Part shown: positions 35,959 through 45,739 of the stretch, piece after piece
Layout: each line of letters opens with the position of its first letter
Position numbering within the stretch: position 1 is the stretch's first letter
From: Hydromonas duriensis
GTDB lineage: Bacteria; Pseudomonadota; Gammaproteobacteria; Burkholderiales; Burkholderiaceae
Assembly: GCF_004363775.1 (NCBI RefSeq)
Contig: NZ_SNZE01000013.1
Coordinates: 1 to 57,823, forward strand
Direction: 5' to 3'
DNA: 57,823 nt
Position numbers and translations under genes: made by a program
Notes under the pieces: model-generated
What the model was told of the DNA's origin: nothing
What the model saw: only the letters and a program-made list of their open reading frames with translations
Database searches by the model: none

Positions 35959-35982
35959 ATTGCCGTGAAGTCTCACGGCAAT
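35959..35982 (-). terminator. Rho-independent terminator after accD
   Basis: A perfect 10-bp stem (ATTGCCGTGA / TCACGGCAAT) with a 4-base loop is followed on the minus strand by a TTTTTATATTTTT run. It begins 12 bases after the accD stop. The run merges into the ribosome site of the next gene, so it would reduce or regulate read-through to that gene and folC. Confidence 0.9.
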
Positions 35983-35993
35983 TCATGAACAGT

Positions 35994-36860
35994 TTAGTTG
36001 AAACTTGCGTCTGACTGTCGTCGCAACAAGGCAATCACTCGGGCAATTTCTTCACGCATCTGCAAGCGGTTGACAATCATGTCAATCGCGCCTTTTTCAA
36101 GTAAAAACTCTGAGCGTTGAAACCCTTCGGGTAAAGTTTCGCGTACCGTTTGTTCAATCACTCGCGGGCCTGCAAAACCAATTAAAGCCTTGGGTTCTGC
36201 CATGACGATGTCACCAAGGAAAGCAAAACTTGCCGAGACACCACCCATAGTTGGGTCTGTTAAAACGCTAATAAAAGGCAGGCGTTTATCTGCGAGTAGC
36301 GTCAATGCTGCCGTGGTTTTCGCCATTTGCATGAGCGACATCAAGGCCTCTTGCATGCGCGCGCCGCCTGAGGCGGTGAAGCAAATAAACGTTGATTTGG
36401 TTTCAATCGCGTGACGGACACCACGGACAAAACGTTCACCAACCACTGAACCCATCGAGCCGCCCATAAACTCAAATTCGAAAGCAGCGACCACGACATC
36501 TTGCCCCATAATTGAACCTGCTTGGACAATCAGCGCGTCGGTTTCTTTTGTTTGTTTGGTCGCTTCGGACAGGCGATCCGTGTATTTACGGCTGTCTTTA
36601 AATTTTAAAGTGTCTAGCGGTTTGACCTCTTGCCCAATCTCAACTCGTCCTTCGGCATCAAGCAATTTATCCAAACGTTCACGCGCGCTGATGCGTAAGT
36701 GATGGTCGCATTTAGGGCATACATGCTGATTGTTTTCTAAATCCGCGCTATACAACACTTCATCGCATGACGGGCATTTCACCCACAAACCTTCAGGCAC
36801 AACTTTTTTTGCCTCTGAAGTTTGAATTCGTGGAGGTAAAATCTTTTCTAACCAGCTCAT
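35994..36860 (-). CDS. accD: Acetyl-CoA carboxylase, carboxyltransferase subunit beta
   Basis: With AccA it transfers CO2 from carboxybiotin to acetyl-CoA, the committed step in fatty acid synthesis. The N-terminal zinc ribbon has four Cys (CPSC...CPKC, about 26-50). The crotonase-like carboxyltransferase domain includes [25 protein letters not shown] and [12 protein letters not shown]. At 288 residues it is typical. AAGGAG lies 6 bases before the ATG. Confidence 0.98.
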   Translation of the reverse strand: MSWLEKILPPRIQTSEAKKVVPEGLWVKCPSCDEVLYSADLENNQHVCPKCDHHLRISARERLDKLLDAEGRVEIGQEVKPLDTLKFKDSRKYTDRLSEATKQTKETDALIVQAGSIMGQDVVVAAFEFEFMGGSMGSVVGERFVRGVRHAIETKSTFICFTASGGARMQEALMSLMQMAKTTAALTLLADKRLPFISVLTDPTMGGVSASFAFLGDIVMAEPKALIGFAGPRVIEQTVRETLPEGFQRSEFLLEKGAIDMIVNRLQMREEIARVIALLRRQSDASFN

Positions 36861-36960
36861 CTATTACTCCTTGTTTCGCTTGTAAGATGATTCAAGCGAG
36901 TGTTTTTTTATCTTACTCAAGTGTGAGATATTGCTTTAACTTTTAACGCTATCTTTATGC

Positions 36961-37287
36961 TTAAAATGGCATTTTGAAGCCAGCAGGCATATTTAACCCC
37001 GCCGTCAAGCCGCTCATGCGCTCGTTTGTTGTGGCTTCGGCACGGCGCACGGCATCGTTCATTGCTGCGGCAACAAGGTCTTCCAGCATGTCTTTGTCGT
37101 CCGCTAACAATGAGGGGTCAATAACCACGCGTTTGACGTCGTGCTTGCAAGTCATGGTGATTTTGACCAAACCTGCACCAGATTGCCCTTCGACTTCGAT
37201 GTTTGCCAGTTCATCTTGCGCTTTTTTCATGTCGTCTTGCATTTTTTGCGCTTGTTTCATCAAGCCTGCGAGTTGATTTTTCATCAT
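36961..37287 (-). CDS. ybaB: YbaB/EbfC nucleoid-associated protein
   Basis: This small DNA-binding dimer commonly lies next to dnaX. The N-terminal helix is rich in Met, Gln and Lys ([22 protein letters not shown]), followed by the family strand [26 protein letters not shown] and a C-terminal helix with [11 protein letters not shown]. At 108 residues it is full length. A recR gene, often downstream, is missing here; accD follows after about 100 bases. Confidence 0.95.
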   Translation of the reverse strand: MMKNQLAGLMKQAQKMQDDMKKAQDELANIEVEGQSGAGLVKITMTCKHDVKRVVIDPSLLADDKDMLEDLVAAAMNDAVRRAEATTNERMSGLTAGLNMPAGFKMPF

Positions 37288-37354
37288 GATGAGTCGTTCC
37301 TTCGTTTAGTAAGCCATCCAAGATGGCGGATGGTGACATAAAAATTTAATTTGT

Positions 37355-38982
37355 TCAACTGGCTTGTACCGAGCTGGGCACAAGCATTCCATCTAATTCT
37401 TGAATCAGTGCACGAATGGTCGGGCTTTCCGCCACTAACTTTTGCGCACCTGCCAATTCTTGGGCTTTCACCTGTGCTTTTTCTATTGCAGGTGTCGCCT
37501 GCACACTGCCTTGCTGCACCTTCAAACGACGCGTTTGGTCTTTAAAGTGTGCATTTAAACGTTTTTCTAAGCCCGTAATCGCTATCGGGTTACTACTTAA
37601 AACTCGACTTTCGCAGCGTAATTCTATTGTGCTGTCAGTAAATGCAACCAATTCACTTTGCCGTGCCAGTTGCGCTTCTAAACCTCGCACATGCAGCTTT
37701 TCAACCAAATTAACCCAATCCGCGGGACGGGGTAAGGCATTATCCGATTCAGCCGCTGTCGTTTCAGTGTGCACAACTGCCTGGGCTGAAGTGTCAAACT
37801 CGGGCTGTTGAGCCGTGTGCTTAGGAGGAGTTGGCGCAGCTACAGAAGGTGCAACAGCTGCGCTGATTACTTTTTTGCGCGTTCCCCTTCGTTTTTAGCG
37901 GGTGCAAAAGCCAGTAAACGCAGCAACATCATAGTAAAGCCCGCTTGTGCATCAGGCGCAAGGTGCAACTGGTCTCGGCTGGTCGTTACTATGCTGTAAT
38001 ACAATTGAACTTCATCCGCACCCATTAGTGGGGCAATATGTTGAATCAAGTCATTGAGCTGCATATCATCTGTTTGGGCATTGGGTACCACTTGCGCCAG
38101 ACTAATGCGATATAAGATTTGCGCCAGTTCGACCGTGGCGTCATAAAAAGAGGTTGAGCGCGCAGCCATTTGTTCCGCAATGCTCACCAACGCCGCCCCA
38201 TCTTTGGCAATCAAGGCATTAAAGATGGCTTCGATTTGAGTCGTATCGGTGCTACCGAGCATGTCTCTTACAGCATCTACTGAGACATTAGAACGGCTAA
38301 AAGCAATCGCCTGATCCGTTAAAGACAGTGCATCGCGCATACTGCCTTGAGCCCCCTTGGCCAACATATGCAAGGCTGCGGGTTCAAAATTAACCTGCTC
38401 TTCGGTCAAAATATGGGTCAAATGCCCAACAATATCAGCGGGTGGCATTTGTTTAAGATTGAATTGCAAACAACGCGAGAGGACGGTGGGAAGAATTTTC
38501 TGCGGGTCGGTCGTTGCCAAAATAAATAAAACATGCGCGGGCGGTTCTTCAAGCGTTTTAAGCAAGGCATTGAACGCCGATTTTGACAGCATGTGTACCT
38601 CATCAATTAAGTACACTTTGTAACGGCCTGCGGTCGGCATGTAGACGGCATTTTCAATAAGCTGGCGCATGTCATCAACGCCTGTGTTACTCGCAGCATC
38701 AATTTCGAGCAAATCAACGAATCGTCCCGCGTCAATGTCCACACATGCTTCACATTCACCGCAAGGCGAGGCACTCACACCATTTTTTTGACAATTGAGC
38801 GATTTTGCTAAAATTCGTGCAATCGTGGTTTTACCAACGCCTCGCGTGCCCGTGAACAAATATGCATGGTGCAAACGTTGCTCTGTGAGCGCGTGCGTCA
38901 GGGCTTTAACCACATGCGCTTGCCCGACTAACGAAGCAAAATCCCTTGGTCGCCATTTGCGTGCCAAAACTTGAGAACTCAT
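37355..38982 (-). CDS. dnaX: DNA polymerase III subunits tau/gamma, expressed by a -1 frameshift
   Basis: DnaX is the clamp-loader ATPase. The zero frame (38982 to 37867) gives a 371-residue gamma-like protein: Walker A GTRGVGKTT, a four-Cys zinc module (CQKNGVSASPCGECEAC), DEVHML and the SRC box LSRCLQF. It stops at TAA, directly after A-AAA-AAG. A -1 shift there enters the frame that continues without stops to 37355, adding domains IV-V (an Ala/Pro linker, then the alpha-binding end). This gives a 542-residue tau. The ATG at 38982 has GAGG upstream; the longer frame to 39096 crosses the SRP RNA terminator and is not likely. Here, unlike E. coli, gamma is the in-frame product and tau needs the shift. 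Confidence 0.93.
37834..37890 (-). promoter_or_regulatory. Programmed -1 frameshift signal of dnaX
   Basis: The three expected elements are all present on the minus strand. An SD-like AGGGGA lies at about 37883-37888. The slippery heptamer A-AAA-AAG is at 37870-37876, followed directly by the zero-frame stop TAA (37867-37869). A hairpin with a perfect 8-bp stem, GCGCAGCT/AGCTGCGC (37834-37863), starts 6 bases after the heptamer. Spacing is close to that known for the E. coli dnaX site. Confidence 0.88.
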
Positions 38983-39033
38983 GTCGCCTCTATTTAAGAA
39001 AAGTACGAAAAACGCTACTTTTTCGAATAAAAC

Positions 39034-39063
39034 AAAGGGCGACGACTCGCGTCGTCGCCCTTT
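39034..39063 (-). terminator. Terminator of the SRP RNA gene
   Basis: A perfect stem (AAAGGGCGACGAC / GTCGTCGCCCTTT) with a 4-base loop is followed on the minus strand by GTTTTATT. It lies just beyond the 3' end of the SRP RNA and upstream of dnaX. Confidence 0.9.
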
Positions 39064-39074
39064 TAGGAATATGA

Positions 39075-39171
39075 AGGCGAGCCTGAACTTCGGCACTCAT
39101 GGATAACAGCTGTGGCTGCTTCCTTCCGGACCTGACCCGATTCACCGCCCCACAATGCGAAGGGACCCGCC
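39075..39171 (-). ncRNA. ffs: Signal recognition particle 4.5S RNA
   Basis: The minus strand contains the universally conserved SRP core, GGTCAGGTCCGGAAGGAAGC followed by AGCC, with flanking arms that pair (GGCGGG at the 5' end with TCGCC at the 3' end). The RNA binds Ffh and targets ribosomes to the membrane. Ends are estimated from the pairing of the arms and may be off by a few bases. Confidence 0.95.
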
Positions 39172-39270
39172 AACGCGAATTATAACACTAAAATCAGAAA
39201 ATACGGGAAGCGAAGTGTGATTCAAATAAAAAAATGAACAAACATTATTCATTTTCACATGAAATCGTGA

Positions 39271-40752
39271 TTACAACTGCGCTCCACCAACAGTTAAACC
39301 ATCAATGCGTAAAGTCGGTTGGCCTACACCAACAGGCACGCTTTGCCCTTCTTTACCGCACACGCCTACGCCTGAATCCAGACTCATGTCGTTGCCCATC
39401 ATTTTAATTTTGGTCAACGCATCTGGGCCGTTGCCAATCAATGTGGCGCCTTTAATTGGGGCAGTGATTTTACCGTTTTCGATAAGATAAGCTTCTGTGG
39501 TCGAAAAAACAAACTTGCCGTTCGTGATGTCCACTTGCCCCCCGCCAAAGTTCGGCGCATAAATGCCATATTTGACCGAAGCAATAATCTCTTGCGGCTC
39601 ATGTGAACCGCCAAGCATATACGTATTGGTCATGCGCGGCATGGGTAAATGTGCATATGACTCACGTCTCGCGTTGCCTGTTCTACTCGCATTCATCAGC
39701 CGTGCATTCATCGCGTCTTGCATATATCCCTGCAAAATACCATCTTCGATGAGTACATTGCGCTGGGTGGTGTGCCCTTCATCATCAATATTCAACGAGC
39801 CGCGACGACCTTTTAACGTGCCGTCGTCAACAACGGTGACACCTTTGGCCGCGACACGTTGACCAATTTTTCCAGCAAAAGCAGATGAGCCTTTGCGATT
39901 AAAGTCCCCTTCTAAACCGTGACCAATCGCTTCATGCAAAAGCACCCCAGGCCAGCCCGCACCCAAAACAACAGGTAAAACACCAGCTGGCGCAGCAATG
40001 GCCTCTAAATTAACCAAAGCTTGACGCACTGCTTCTTTGGCATAACTTTCAAGCATCTCATCGGTAAAATAACCATAATCGCTTCGTCCACCACCGCCTG
40101 CAAAACCTTGTTCACGTCGTCCATTGCTTTCGACAACAACCGAGCAATTCACCCGCACCAACGGACGCACATCGGCCGCTAAACAACCGTCTGCCCGCGC
40201 AATGAGCACGACATCGTATTCCGCAGATACACTCGCCATCACTTGAGTGACACGAGAATCCAGGGCGCGTGCTTTTTTCTCCAGTCGTTCCAACAAGCTG
40301 ACTTTTTCAGCCGAGGTCAAACTGGCTATTGGGTCATGCGCCGCATATAAATTCGCTGCATAGGGTGAAATTGACTGCATGGGCACAGGTTGAATTGATT
40401 GAGACGGCACTTTTATTCCACGAGCGTTAACGGCTGGCGCAATGTCACGCGTCACACGCGCTGCATCCAATAAAGCATCTAAGTGAATGTTGTCTGAGTA
40501 TGCAAAAGCGGTTTTATCTCCAACCACTGTACGCACGCCAACACCTTGGTCAATACTGAAACTGCCTCCTTTAACGATACCCTCTTCTAAACTCCAGCCT
40601 TCGCTTCGCGTATATTGAAAGTACAAATCAGCATCATCGGCACGATGCGCAAATATTTCTGAAAACACGCGTTCAAGATTTTGTGTACTCAAACCATAGG
40701 GCGTGAGCAGCAATGATTCGGCTATTTTGAAGTTGTTTTGATGTAAGGTCAT
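39271..40752 (-). CDS. tldD: Metalloprotease TldD
   Basis: TldD with TldE (PmbA) forms a zinc protease that acts on unfolded peptides and on antitoxin or microcin precursors. The zinc motif [12 protein letters not shown] (HExxxH) lies near residue 270 and the second metal ligand region is in GVCGKEG near the C-terminus. At 493 residues it is full length. No tldE is in the window. The gene follows the nitrilase-like gene, 50 bases apart on the same strand. Confidence 0.96.
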   Translation of the reverse strand: MTLHQNNFKIAESLLLTPYGLSTQNLERVFSEIFAHRADDADLYFQYTRSEGWSLEEGIVKGGSFSIDQGVGVRTVVGDKTAFAYSDNIHLDALLDAARVTRDIAPAVNARGIKVPSQSIQPVPMQSISPYAANLYAAHDPIASLTSAEKVSLLERLEKKARALDSRVTQVMASVSAEYDVVLIARADGCLAADVRPLVRVNCSVVVESNGRREQGFAGGGGRSDYGYFTDEMLESYAKEAVRQALVNLEAIAAPAGVLPVVLGAGWPGVLLHEAIGHGLEGDFNRKGSSAFAGKIGQRVAAKGVTVVDDGTLKGRRGSLNIDDEGHTTQRNVLIEDGILQGYMQDAMNARLMNASRTGNARRESYAHLPMPRMTNTYMLGGSHEPQEIIASVKYGIYAPNFGGGQVDITNGKFVFSTTEAYLIENGKITAPIKGATLIGNGPDALTKIKMMGNDMSLDSGVGVCGKEGQSVPVGVGQPTLRIDGLTVGGAQL

Positions 40753-40802
40753 GAGTTTATTTTCACATTATAAATATTGTCTAAAACACCAAGACTGGTT
40801 GG

Positions 40803-41663
40803 TCAGCAGCTCATCACGCGATGTTTCAGTGCAGGTAAACTGGTGCGTACCCGATGGATACGAGAGTGTAACAGATTGCCAAATACCACGCCGCAACCCT
40901 CAGGCTGGACAGATTGAACCGCACCCCACGGATCTATCCACATGCTGTGACCAAAGGTACGACGACCATTTTCATGCAGCCCGCCTTGCCCGCTGGCGGC
41001 CAAGTAGCATTGATTCTCGATGGCTCGCGCGCGCAACAGCACCTCCCAATGAGCCTGTCCTGTGGTATGTGTAAACGCTGCCATCACGATCCAAGCGACC
41101 ACATCCCCAGCTTGACGAAACAACTCGGGAAAGCGGATGTCGTAGCATATCGCAATGCCAATCTGTCCCCAAGGACTGTCCCACACGCAAGGCTGCGTCG
41201 CGTCACCCGCCATAATCGCATCGCCTTCGTTGTATGATTCGTCGGCATTTTTGAAGCCAAACAGGTGGATTTTGTCATAACGGGCTTCAACTCTTCCTTC
41301 GGGGGAATAGACTAAGCATGAATTGTAAACTTTGCGTGGGTCTGGACTTTTAAGGGGAATTGTTCCGCCAATCAAATAAATTTGGTGCTGCATGGCTTGC
41401 GCCCGTAAAAAAGCTTGTAGCGGCGTATTATCACTCACCTGCTCCCCTACAAAATCTTCCGCCACCGCTAACTTATCGGTTTCAAGCCGCCCCATCAAAC
41501 AAAAATACTCTGGCAAAACAATAAGTTGTGCACCATCGCTCGCGGCCTGCGCAATTAACTCTGCGGCAGCGTGTATATTTTTCTGAATATCGGTGCAAGA
41601 AATCATTTGCACACAGGCAACGCGCACGGCGGTCGCCTCTTGGCTGTCTTGAGGTTGAGTCAT
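40803..41663 (-). CDS. Carbon-nitrogen hydrolase (nitrilase superfamily, Nit2/omega-amidase-like)
   Basis: It hydrolyses an amide; close relatives remove the deaminated glutathione or omega-amide by-products. The catalytic triad is visible: Glu in LIVLPEYFCLM (about 48), Lys in YDKIHLFGF (about 125) and Cys in IGIAICYDIRFPELFR (about 168). At 286 residues it is normal. It is probably cotranscribed with tldD. The substrate is not resolved by sequence alone. Confidence 0.92.
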   Translation of the reverse strand: MTQPQDSQEATAVRVACVQMISCTDIQKNIHAAAELIAQAASDGAQLIVLPEYFCLMGRLETDKLAVAEDFVGEQVSDNTPLQAFLRAQAMQHQIYLIGGTIPLKSPDPRKVYNSCLVYSPEGRVEARYDKIHLFGFKNADESYNEGDAIMAGDATQPCVWDSPWGQIGIAICYDIRFPELFRQAGDVVAWIVMAAFTHTTGQAHWEVLLRARAIENQCYLAASGQGGLHENGRRTFGHSMWIDPWGAVQSVQPEGCGVVFGNLLHSRIHRVRTSLPALKHRVMSC

Positions 41664-41789
41664 TGTCGCTCTCCAGTGCTGCTTTTAAAAACAATTAGCT
41701 GCCCTTATCGTGTCATCGTGCTGTCCAATTTTTATTGGCAAACATTAAAAACATGGGCCACATATGAATGCTTAAGACGTAACTATAAC

Positions 41790-41819
41790 AACAAACGCGG
41801 GACAATGCCCGCGCTTGTT
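41790..41819 (-). terminator. Terminator of the 2-oxoglutarate dehydrogenase operon
   Basis: The stem AACAAACGCGGG / CCCGCGCTTGTT (one mismatch) with a 6-base loop lies 33 bases past the lpdA stop, followed on the minus strand by a short T-rich stretch. Confidence 0.75.
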
Positions 41820-41851
41820 ATGTGCACACATTCAATGTATTGCGTATTGTT

Positions 41852-43291
41852 TTACATATTTAGCGTGCGTTTATCAACAGCCAATGCAGCTTCGCGCATC
41901 ACTTCTGACATGCTCGGATGAGGATGGCAAATGCGAGCGATATCTTCTGAAGCCGCCTTGAACTCCATCGCCACAACCGCTTCAGCAATCAGGTCTGATG
42001 CTCCAGCGCCAATGATGTGCACGCCTAAAATTTCATCGGTTTTGGCATCCGCAATCATTTTCACAAAACCTTCAGCCGCGCCCATGCCCAATGCACGACC
42101 GTTCGCCATGAACGGGAACTGCCCCGTTTTAATCTCACGACCTGCGGCTTTGAGTGCTTCTTCAGTTTGCCCCACCCAAGCAATTTCAGGAGAGGTGTAA
42201 ATCACCCAAGGAATACAGTTGTAATCAATGTGCGGTTTTTGACCAACAATGCGCTCAGCCACAGCCACACCCTCATCCTCGGCTTTGTGCGCGAGCATCG
42301 GACCTGGAATCACGTCACCAATCGCCCAAATACCTGCTACCGCAGTGGCGCAATCGTGATTGACTTCGATGAAGCCACGCTCATTGGTTTTCACACCGAC
42401 AGCCTCAAGATTCAAACCATCTGTATTTGGCGTGCGCCCAACTGAGACGATGAGTTTATCAAACTCACCCTTAGCCGCTTCGCCTGCTGCAGTCGTGTAA
42501 TTAACCGTCACGCCCTTTTTGGTCGCTTTAACATCACCAATTGAGACGCCCAGTTCAAATTTAAGCCCTTGTTTCTCAAACAATTTTTTTGCTTCTTTGG
42601 CAATCGCAGCATCCGCGGCACCAAGGAAAGCGGGCATGGCTTCAAGCACGGTCACTTCAGCACCCAAACGACGCCACACCGAACCGAGCTCCAAACCAAT
42701 CACACCCGCGCCAATCACACCGAGCTTTTTCGGCACGGTATTAAAATTCAATGCACCTTCGTTGTCGCACACCACAACGTTATCGACAGTGATGCTGGGT
42801 AAGTGACGGGCTTTAGAACCTGTAGCGATAATAACGTTCTTTGCACTCACCACCGTCTCAACGCCAGCCTTATCGGTCACTTTGACTTGCGTCAAACCGC
42901 CCTCTTGCTTCACGAATGCGCCGTAACCTTTGAGCAAGGTCACTTTGTTTTTCTTGAACAGGTATTGAATACCGCCCGTCATTTTGTCAACGATGGCATT
43001 TTTACGCGCCACCATTTTGGCCGGGTCAACACTTACGTCTTTGACCGAAATACCATTTTCAGCGAAATGATGGTTCGCATCTTCGTATAGATGCGAGCTG
43101 TGTAATAAAGCTTTGGATGGGATGCAGCCCACGTTCAAGCACGTACCGCCTAAACGTGGCTCACCTTTTGGGTCATCATAAGGATTACCCTCAATACAAG
43201 CTGTTGATAAGCCCAATTGCGCCGCACGAATGGCAGCAATATAACCGCCAGGGCCTGCACCGATGACTACTACGTCGAATGTTTGTGACAT
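41852..43291 (-). CDS. lpdA: Dihydrolipoyl dehydrogenase (E3)
   Basis: E3 reoxidises lipoamide of the 2-oxoglutarate dehydrogenase complex using FAD and NAD. The FAD motif [20 protein letters not shown] starts near residue 7. The redox Cys pair is in [17 protein letters not shown] (about 49 and 54), the NAD motif [16 protein letters not shown] near 190 and the catalytic His-Glu in [13 protein letters not shown] near 460. At 479 residues it is full length. It is the last gene of the sucA operon but three exported-protein genes separate it from sucB. Confidence 0.98.
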   Translation of the reverse strand: MSQTFDVVVIGAGPGGYIAAIRAAQLGLSTACIEGNPYDDPKGEPRLGGTCLNVGCIPSKALLHSSHLYEDANHHFAENGISVKDVSVDPAKMVARKNAIVDKMTGGIQYLFKKNKVTLLKGYGAFVKQEGGLTQVKVTDKAGVETVVSAKNVIIATGSKARHLPSITVDNVVVCDNEGALNFNTVPKKLGVIGAGVIGLELGSVWRRLGAEVTVLEAMPAFLGAADAAIAKEAKKLFEKQGLKFELGVSIGDVKATKKGVTVNYTTAAGEAAKGEFDKLIVSVGRTPNTDGLNLEAVGVKTNERGFIEVNHDCATAVAGIWAIGDVIPGPMLAHKAEDEGVAVAERIVGQKPHIDYNCIPWVIYTSPEIAWVGQTEEALKAAGREIKTGQFPFMANGRALGMGAAEGFVKMIADAKTDEILGVHIIGAGASDLIAEAVVAMEFKAASEDIARICHPHPSMSEVMREAALAVDKRTLNM

Positions 43292-43334
43292 AATTTTTTC
43301 CGTTCTACTGTTTGATTAATGAATTTAGTTTGCT

Positions 43335-44612
43335 TTACTTTGGTGTGTCGCTCTCTGCTCCATCTGTTAAGTCTTTATCTACGATATCCTCACTATTAAC
43401 CTGATTTTTATCTTTACCGACAGAATCGGTACATTTTTCATACTCAGCGACACAAACCTTATATTCAGCTTTGACCGCTTCTTTACCGATTTCTCGTATT
43501 TTTTCTTTGGAATGAATTTTACATGCATCTAATTTTATACGACACTGACCAATAGGCGTCGCGGCGATAAGAGGTTTAACCAAATCTACATTACATTGTT
43601 TGTAGTCAGACTTACACATGGCAAAAGCCATTTTTTCTGTATCGTTATGTGTTTGTCCAATGCGCAACAAAGTTTCAAGTTTCGTCTCATCATCTTCATC
43701 TTTCGCAATACTAATACACTGTCTATACATGTTCTTGCACAACAGTGTGGCACTGCGAATCCTTTTTTCAGGTGTAGTCTTTTTTAAATCTTCGTCTTCT
43801 TGTAAAAGTTCAGAAAAAGAATCATTAAAACTACTGATGCACTTATCAATAATTTTAGGTCGAAGTGCGGCCACTTCTGCATAATCATCTTTTCGCCACT
43901 GTTCTAAGCTTTTACTATCAGATTCAAACATACATACGGCATCTTTTTGTTGAGCCCGATGAAAAAAACCTCTGGCATCACCTTCAACTGTTTTTGAGAG
44001 GCTTGCCTTAAATTTTAAAATGTAATTGTTTTTAGATGTTCCAGCAGCGACATCATCAAATACCAAGCTCCATTGCCAAGGCCGAACAAATAACGACTCA
44101 TAATATTGTCGGGCTTTAATAGAAGGATTTTGATTAACGTATTGAATAATATCTTGATCCAATCGCTGTGGAATATCATTTAAAGCTGGATTTTCAAGTT
44201 TTGATCTGTCAGCAATGTCTTCAATCTTATAACCTACAATAGCATCTCTAGTTTGAAAACCATAAGGGTTATTACCAACCGAAAATTGACCTGTCATTGC
44301 CCCAGCGGCAACTCCAAAAGCAGCCAAGCCATTTACCACAGTTAAGCGTTCTTGAGTGACCACCGTCAATTGATTGAGTTTAGAGTTGTATTTACCTTTT
44401 TCTGTTTCGTAAGAAAAATAAATGCGAATTGGCCCTTTTGAGCGATATTTATTAAAAAAAGACACTTTGGGGTTTACCCGAGGGTCATGTGGCAACTGAA
44501 CCTGCTCTGTAAGGGCTTGATTTTGCACTTCCATATCCTGAGCATACCCAACATGAGCTACGCCATAAAGAATGGCGCATAGCCCCCCCAACCACTTAAC
44601 ACAATAGCCCAT
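43335..44612 (-). CDS. Exported Cys-rich protein of unknown function (sucAB-lpdA operon)
   Basis: A signal peptide (WLGGLCAILYGVAHVGYAQ-D) precedes a 425-residue protein with no family I recognise. The N-terminal half is beta-rich, with a glycine/alanine-rich hydrophobic stretch near residue 95-105. The C-terminal half is helical and charged, with regularly spaced Cys (about nine) in patterns such as CKNMYRQC, CKSDYKQC, CRIKLDAC and CVAEYEKC. These CxxxxxxC pairs suggest four small disulfide-stapled helical hairpins, i.e. an internal repeat. The tail is acidic. GGAGAG lies 3 bases before the ATG. It is 27 bases downstream of the next exported gene and 43 bases before lpdA. Confidence 0.8.
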   Translation of the reverse strand: MGYCVKWLGGLCAILYGVAHVGYAQDMEVQNQALTEQVQLPHDPRVNPKVSFFNKYRSKGPIRIYFSYETEKGKYNSKLNQLTVVTQERLTVVNGLAAFGVAAGAMTGQFSVGNNPYGFQTRDAIVGYKIEDIADRSKLENPALNDIPQRLDQDIIQYVNQNPSIKARQYYESLFVRPWQWSLVFDDVAAGTSKNNYILKFKASLSKTVEGDARGFFHRAQQKDAVCMFESDSKSLEQWRKDDYAEVAALRPKIIDKCISSFNDSFSELLQEDEDLKKTTPEKRIRSATLLCKNMYRQCISIAKDEDDETKLETLLRIGQTHNDTEKMAFAMCKSDYKQCNVDLVKPLIAATPIGQCRIKLDACKIHSKEKIREIGKEAVKAEYKVCVAEYEKCTDSVGKDKNQVNSEDIVDKDLTDGAESDTPK

Positions 44613-44639
44613 AACTCTCCATTCAAGCGACCAATTAAT

Positions 44640-45128
44640 TTATCTCAGCTTATTGAACCATGCTACAAGCTGAACAGCAAGGCTTTGTGCCTGTCGAGTT
44701 AAAATGCTACAGGAATTACTCAAACTACCACTTTGCAGGCTACTGGTAACCTTACGGGTCTTTACTTTTACGCCATCTACATAAACATCTAACTTTACAG
44801 CCAAAACTTTCTCGTGACTCAAAAAAGAATTACCCGCGCTAATTACATCGACAATTTTAGCATCTAACAATTTGCTTTCAGGTTTGCCCGCCAACTTATT
44901 TGTCTCATGCACTGAATATTGAGCATCTTCCAATAATTTAACAAAAGCCTGTCTCAAATCCATATCTAATGACGTGCATTCCGCAAATACTTTCGCTTGG
45001 TCACTTGTAGTCACCTCATGCCCCACCGAAAGTGCCACCTCGCGCGGTGCTGCAGTTATGTTTTGCGCACGCGAGTCCACTAGTAAAACGTTAAGCAATA
45101 CAAAAGACAAACAAGATCTTAAAAACAT
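44640..45128 (-). CDS. Exported protein, paralogue of the next upstream gene
   Basis: The 162-residue protein has a signal peptide ending near VDSRA-Q. It shares a scattered but consistent pattern with the 160-residue neighbour: ECxSL, YxV...KL, LxxKI....AGxSF, DGxxVKT, CSILxR and a terminal WxN. The two conserved Cys would be disulfide-bonded in the periplasm. GAGGGG lies before the ATG. The overall beta pattern faintly resembles DUF4410-like periplasmic proteins, but I cannot assign it. It lies 39 bases after its paralogue. Confidence 0.8.
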   Translation of the reverse strand: MFLRSCLSFVLLNVLLVDSRAQNITAAPREVALSVGHEVTTSDQAKVFAECTSLDMDLRQAFVKLLEDAQYSVHETNKLAGKPESKLLDAKIVDVISAGNSFLSHEKVLAVKLDVYVDGVKVKTRKVTSSLQSGSLSNSCSILTRQAQSLAVQLVAWFNKLR

Positions 45129-45167
45129 TAGCCCCTCAAAACCACGATTCTAAGTTGTTCATTTAAA

Positions 45168-45650
45168 TCAATTACTTTGATTCAACCAAAGGGCAATGTC
45201 TTTGCCAAACACGGTTGTGATTCGTTCTAAAATGCTGCAATTGCCTTTATACACGCCAAACACACCGCCACCTGACGTTCGATTAAACACCTTCGTTTTA
45301 ACTACGGTGCCATCTTTAAATAATGTGGCTTTGGCTGTTCCACCTGTCTGCTTACCAAACACAAAGCTTCCACCTGCCGTCATTGAGGTAATCTTAACCT
45401 CCAAAACTAAATCTTTACTGGTATCGAGTTTATCAACTTTATCAACAAAGTAACCAACGTTAGACAACTCTGTGCTCAGCGAATTCGATAAGCTCGCCCC
45501 TAAGCTCGCACACTCTTTAACAATATTTTCTTGAACCAAGGACTCATCCAAATAAGGGATTGAACTTGCAATTGAAATATGCTCACCAGCAGCCCAAACT
45601 TGAGAGGCCATAGTCATACCAAAAAACATAACTGCTGTTTTCTTATTCAT
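45168..45650 (-). CDS. Exported protein, paralogue of the next downstream gene
   Basis: I start it at the ATG at 45650 (AAAGGATGG upstream) rather than the longer frame, giving 160 residues with a signal peptide ending in SQVWAA. The mature part carries ECASL, GYFVDKVDKL, LVLEVKITSMTAGGSF, DGTVVKTKVF and GNCSILERI, the same pattern as the next gene. A glycine-rich loop (RTSGGGVFGVYKG) precedes the second Cys. It sits 89 bases downstream of sucB. Function unknown; tandem duplication is likely. Confidence 0.8.
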   Translation of the reverse strand: MNKKTAVMFFGMTMASQVWAAGEHISIASSIPYLDESLVQENIVKECASLGASLSNSLSTELSNVGYFVDKVDKLDTSKDLVLEVKITSMTAGGSFVFGKQTGGTAKATLFKDGTVVKTKVFNRTSGGGVFGVYKGNCSILERITTVFGKDIALWLNQSN

Positions 45651-45739
45651 TTTCCATCCTTTGTACCACATGCTTTTATAAATAATGCTCAAAATGTGTT
45701 GGGGTTCAAACGTCCCCCAACACATCAAATACCAACTAA

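Noticed and set aside
37355-37774. A separate gene for a 139-residue protein downstream of dnaX
   Set aside because: Its frame is the -1 continuation of dnaX, its start (GTG) is internal, and no ribosome site is there. It is the tau C-terminus.
38983-39096. N-terminal extension of DnaX by 38 residues
   Set aside because: The extension covers the SRP RNA terminator hairpin; the ATG at 38982 has a good ribosome site and matches the family start.
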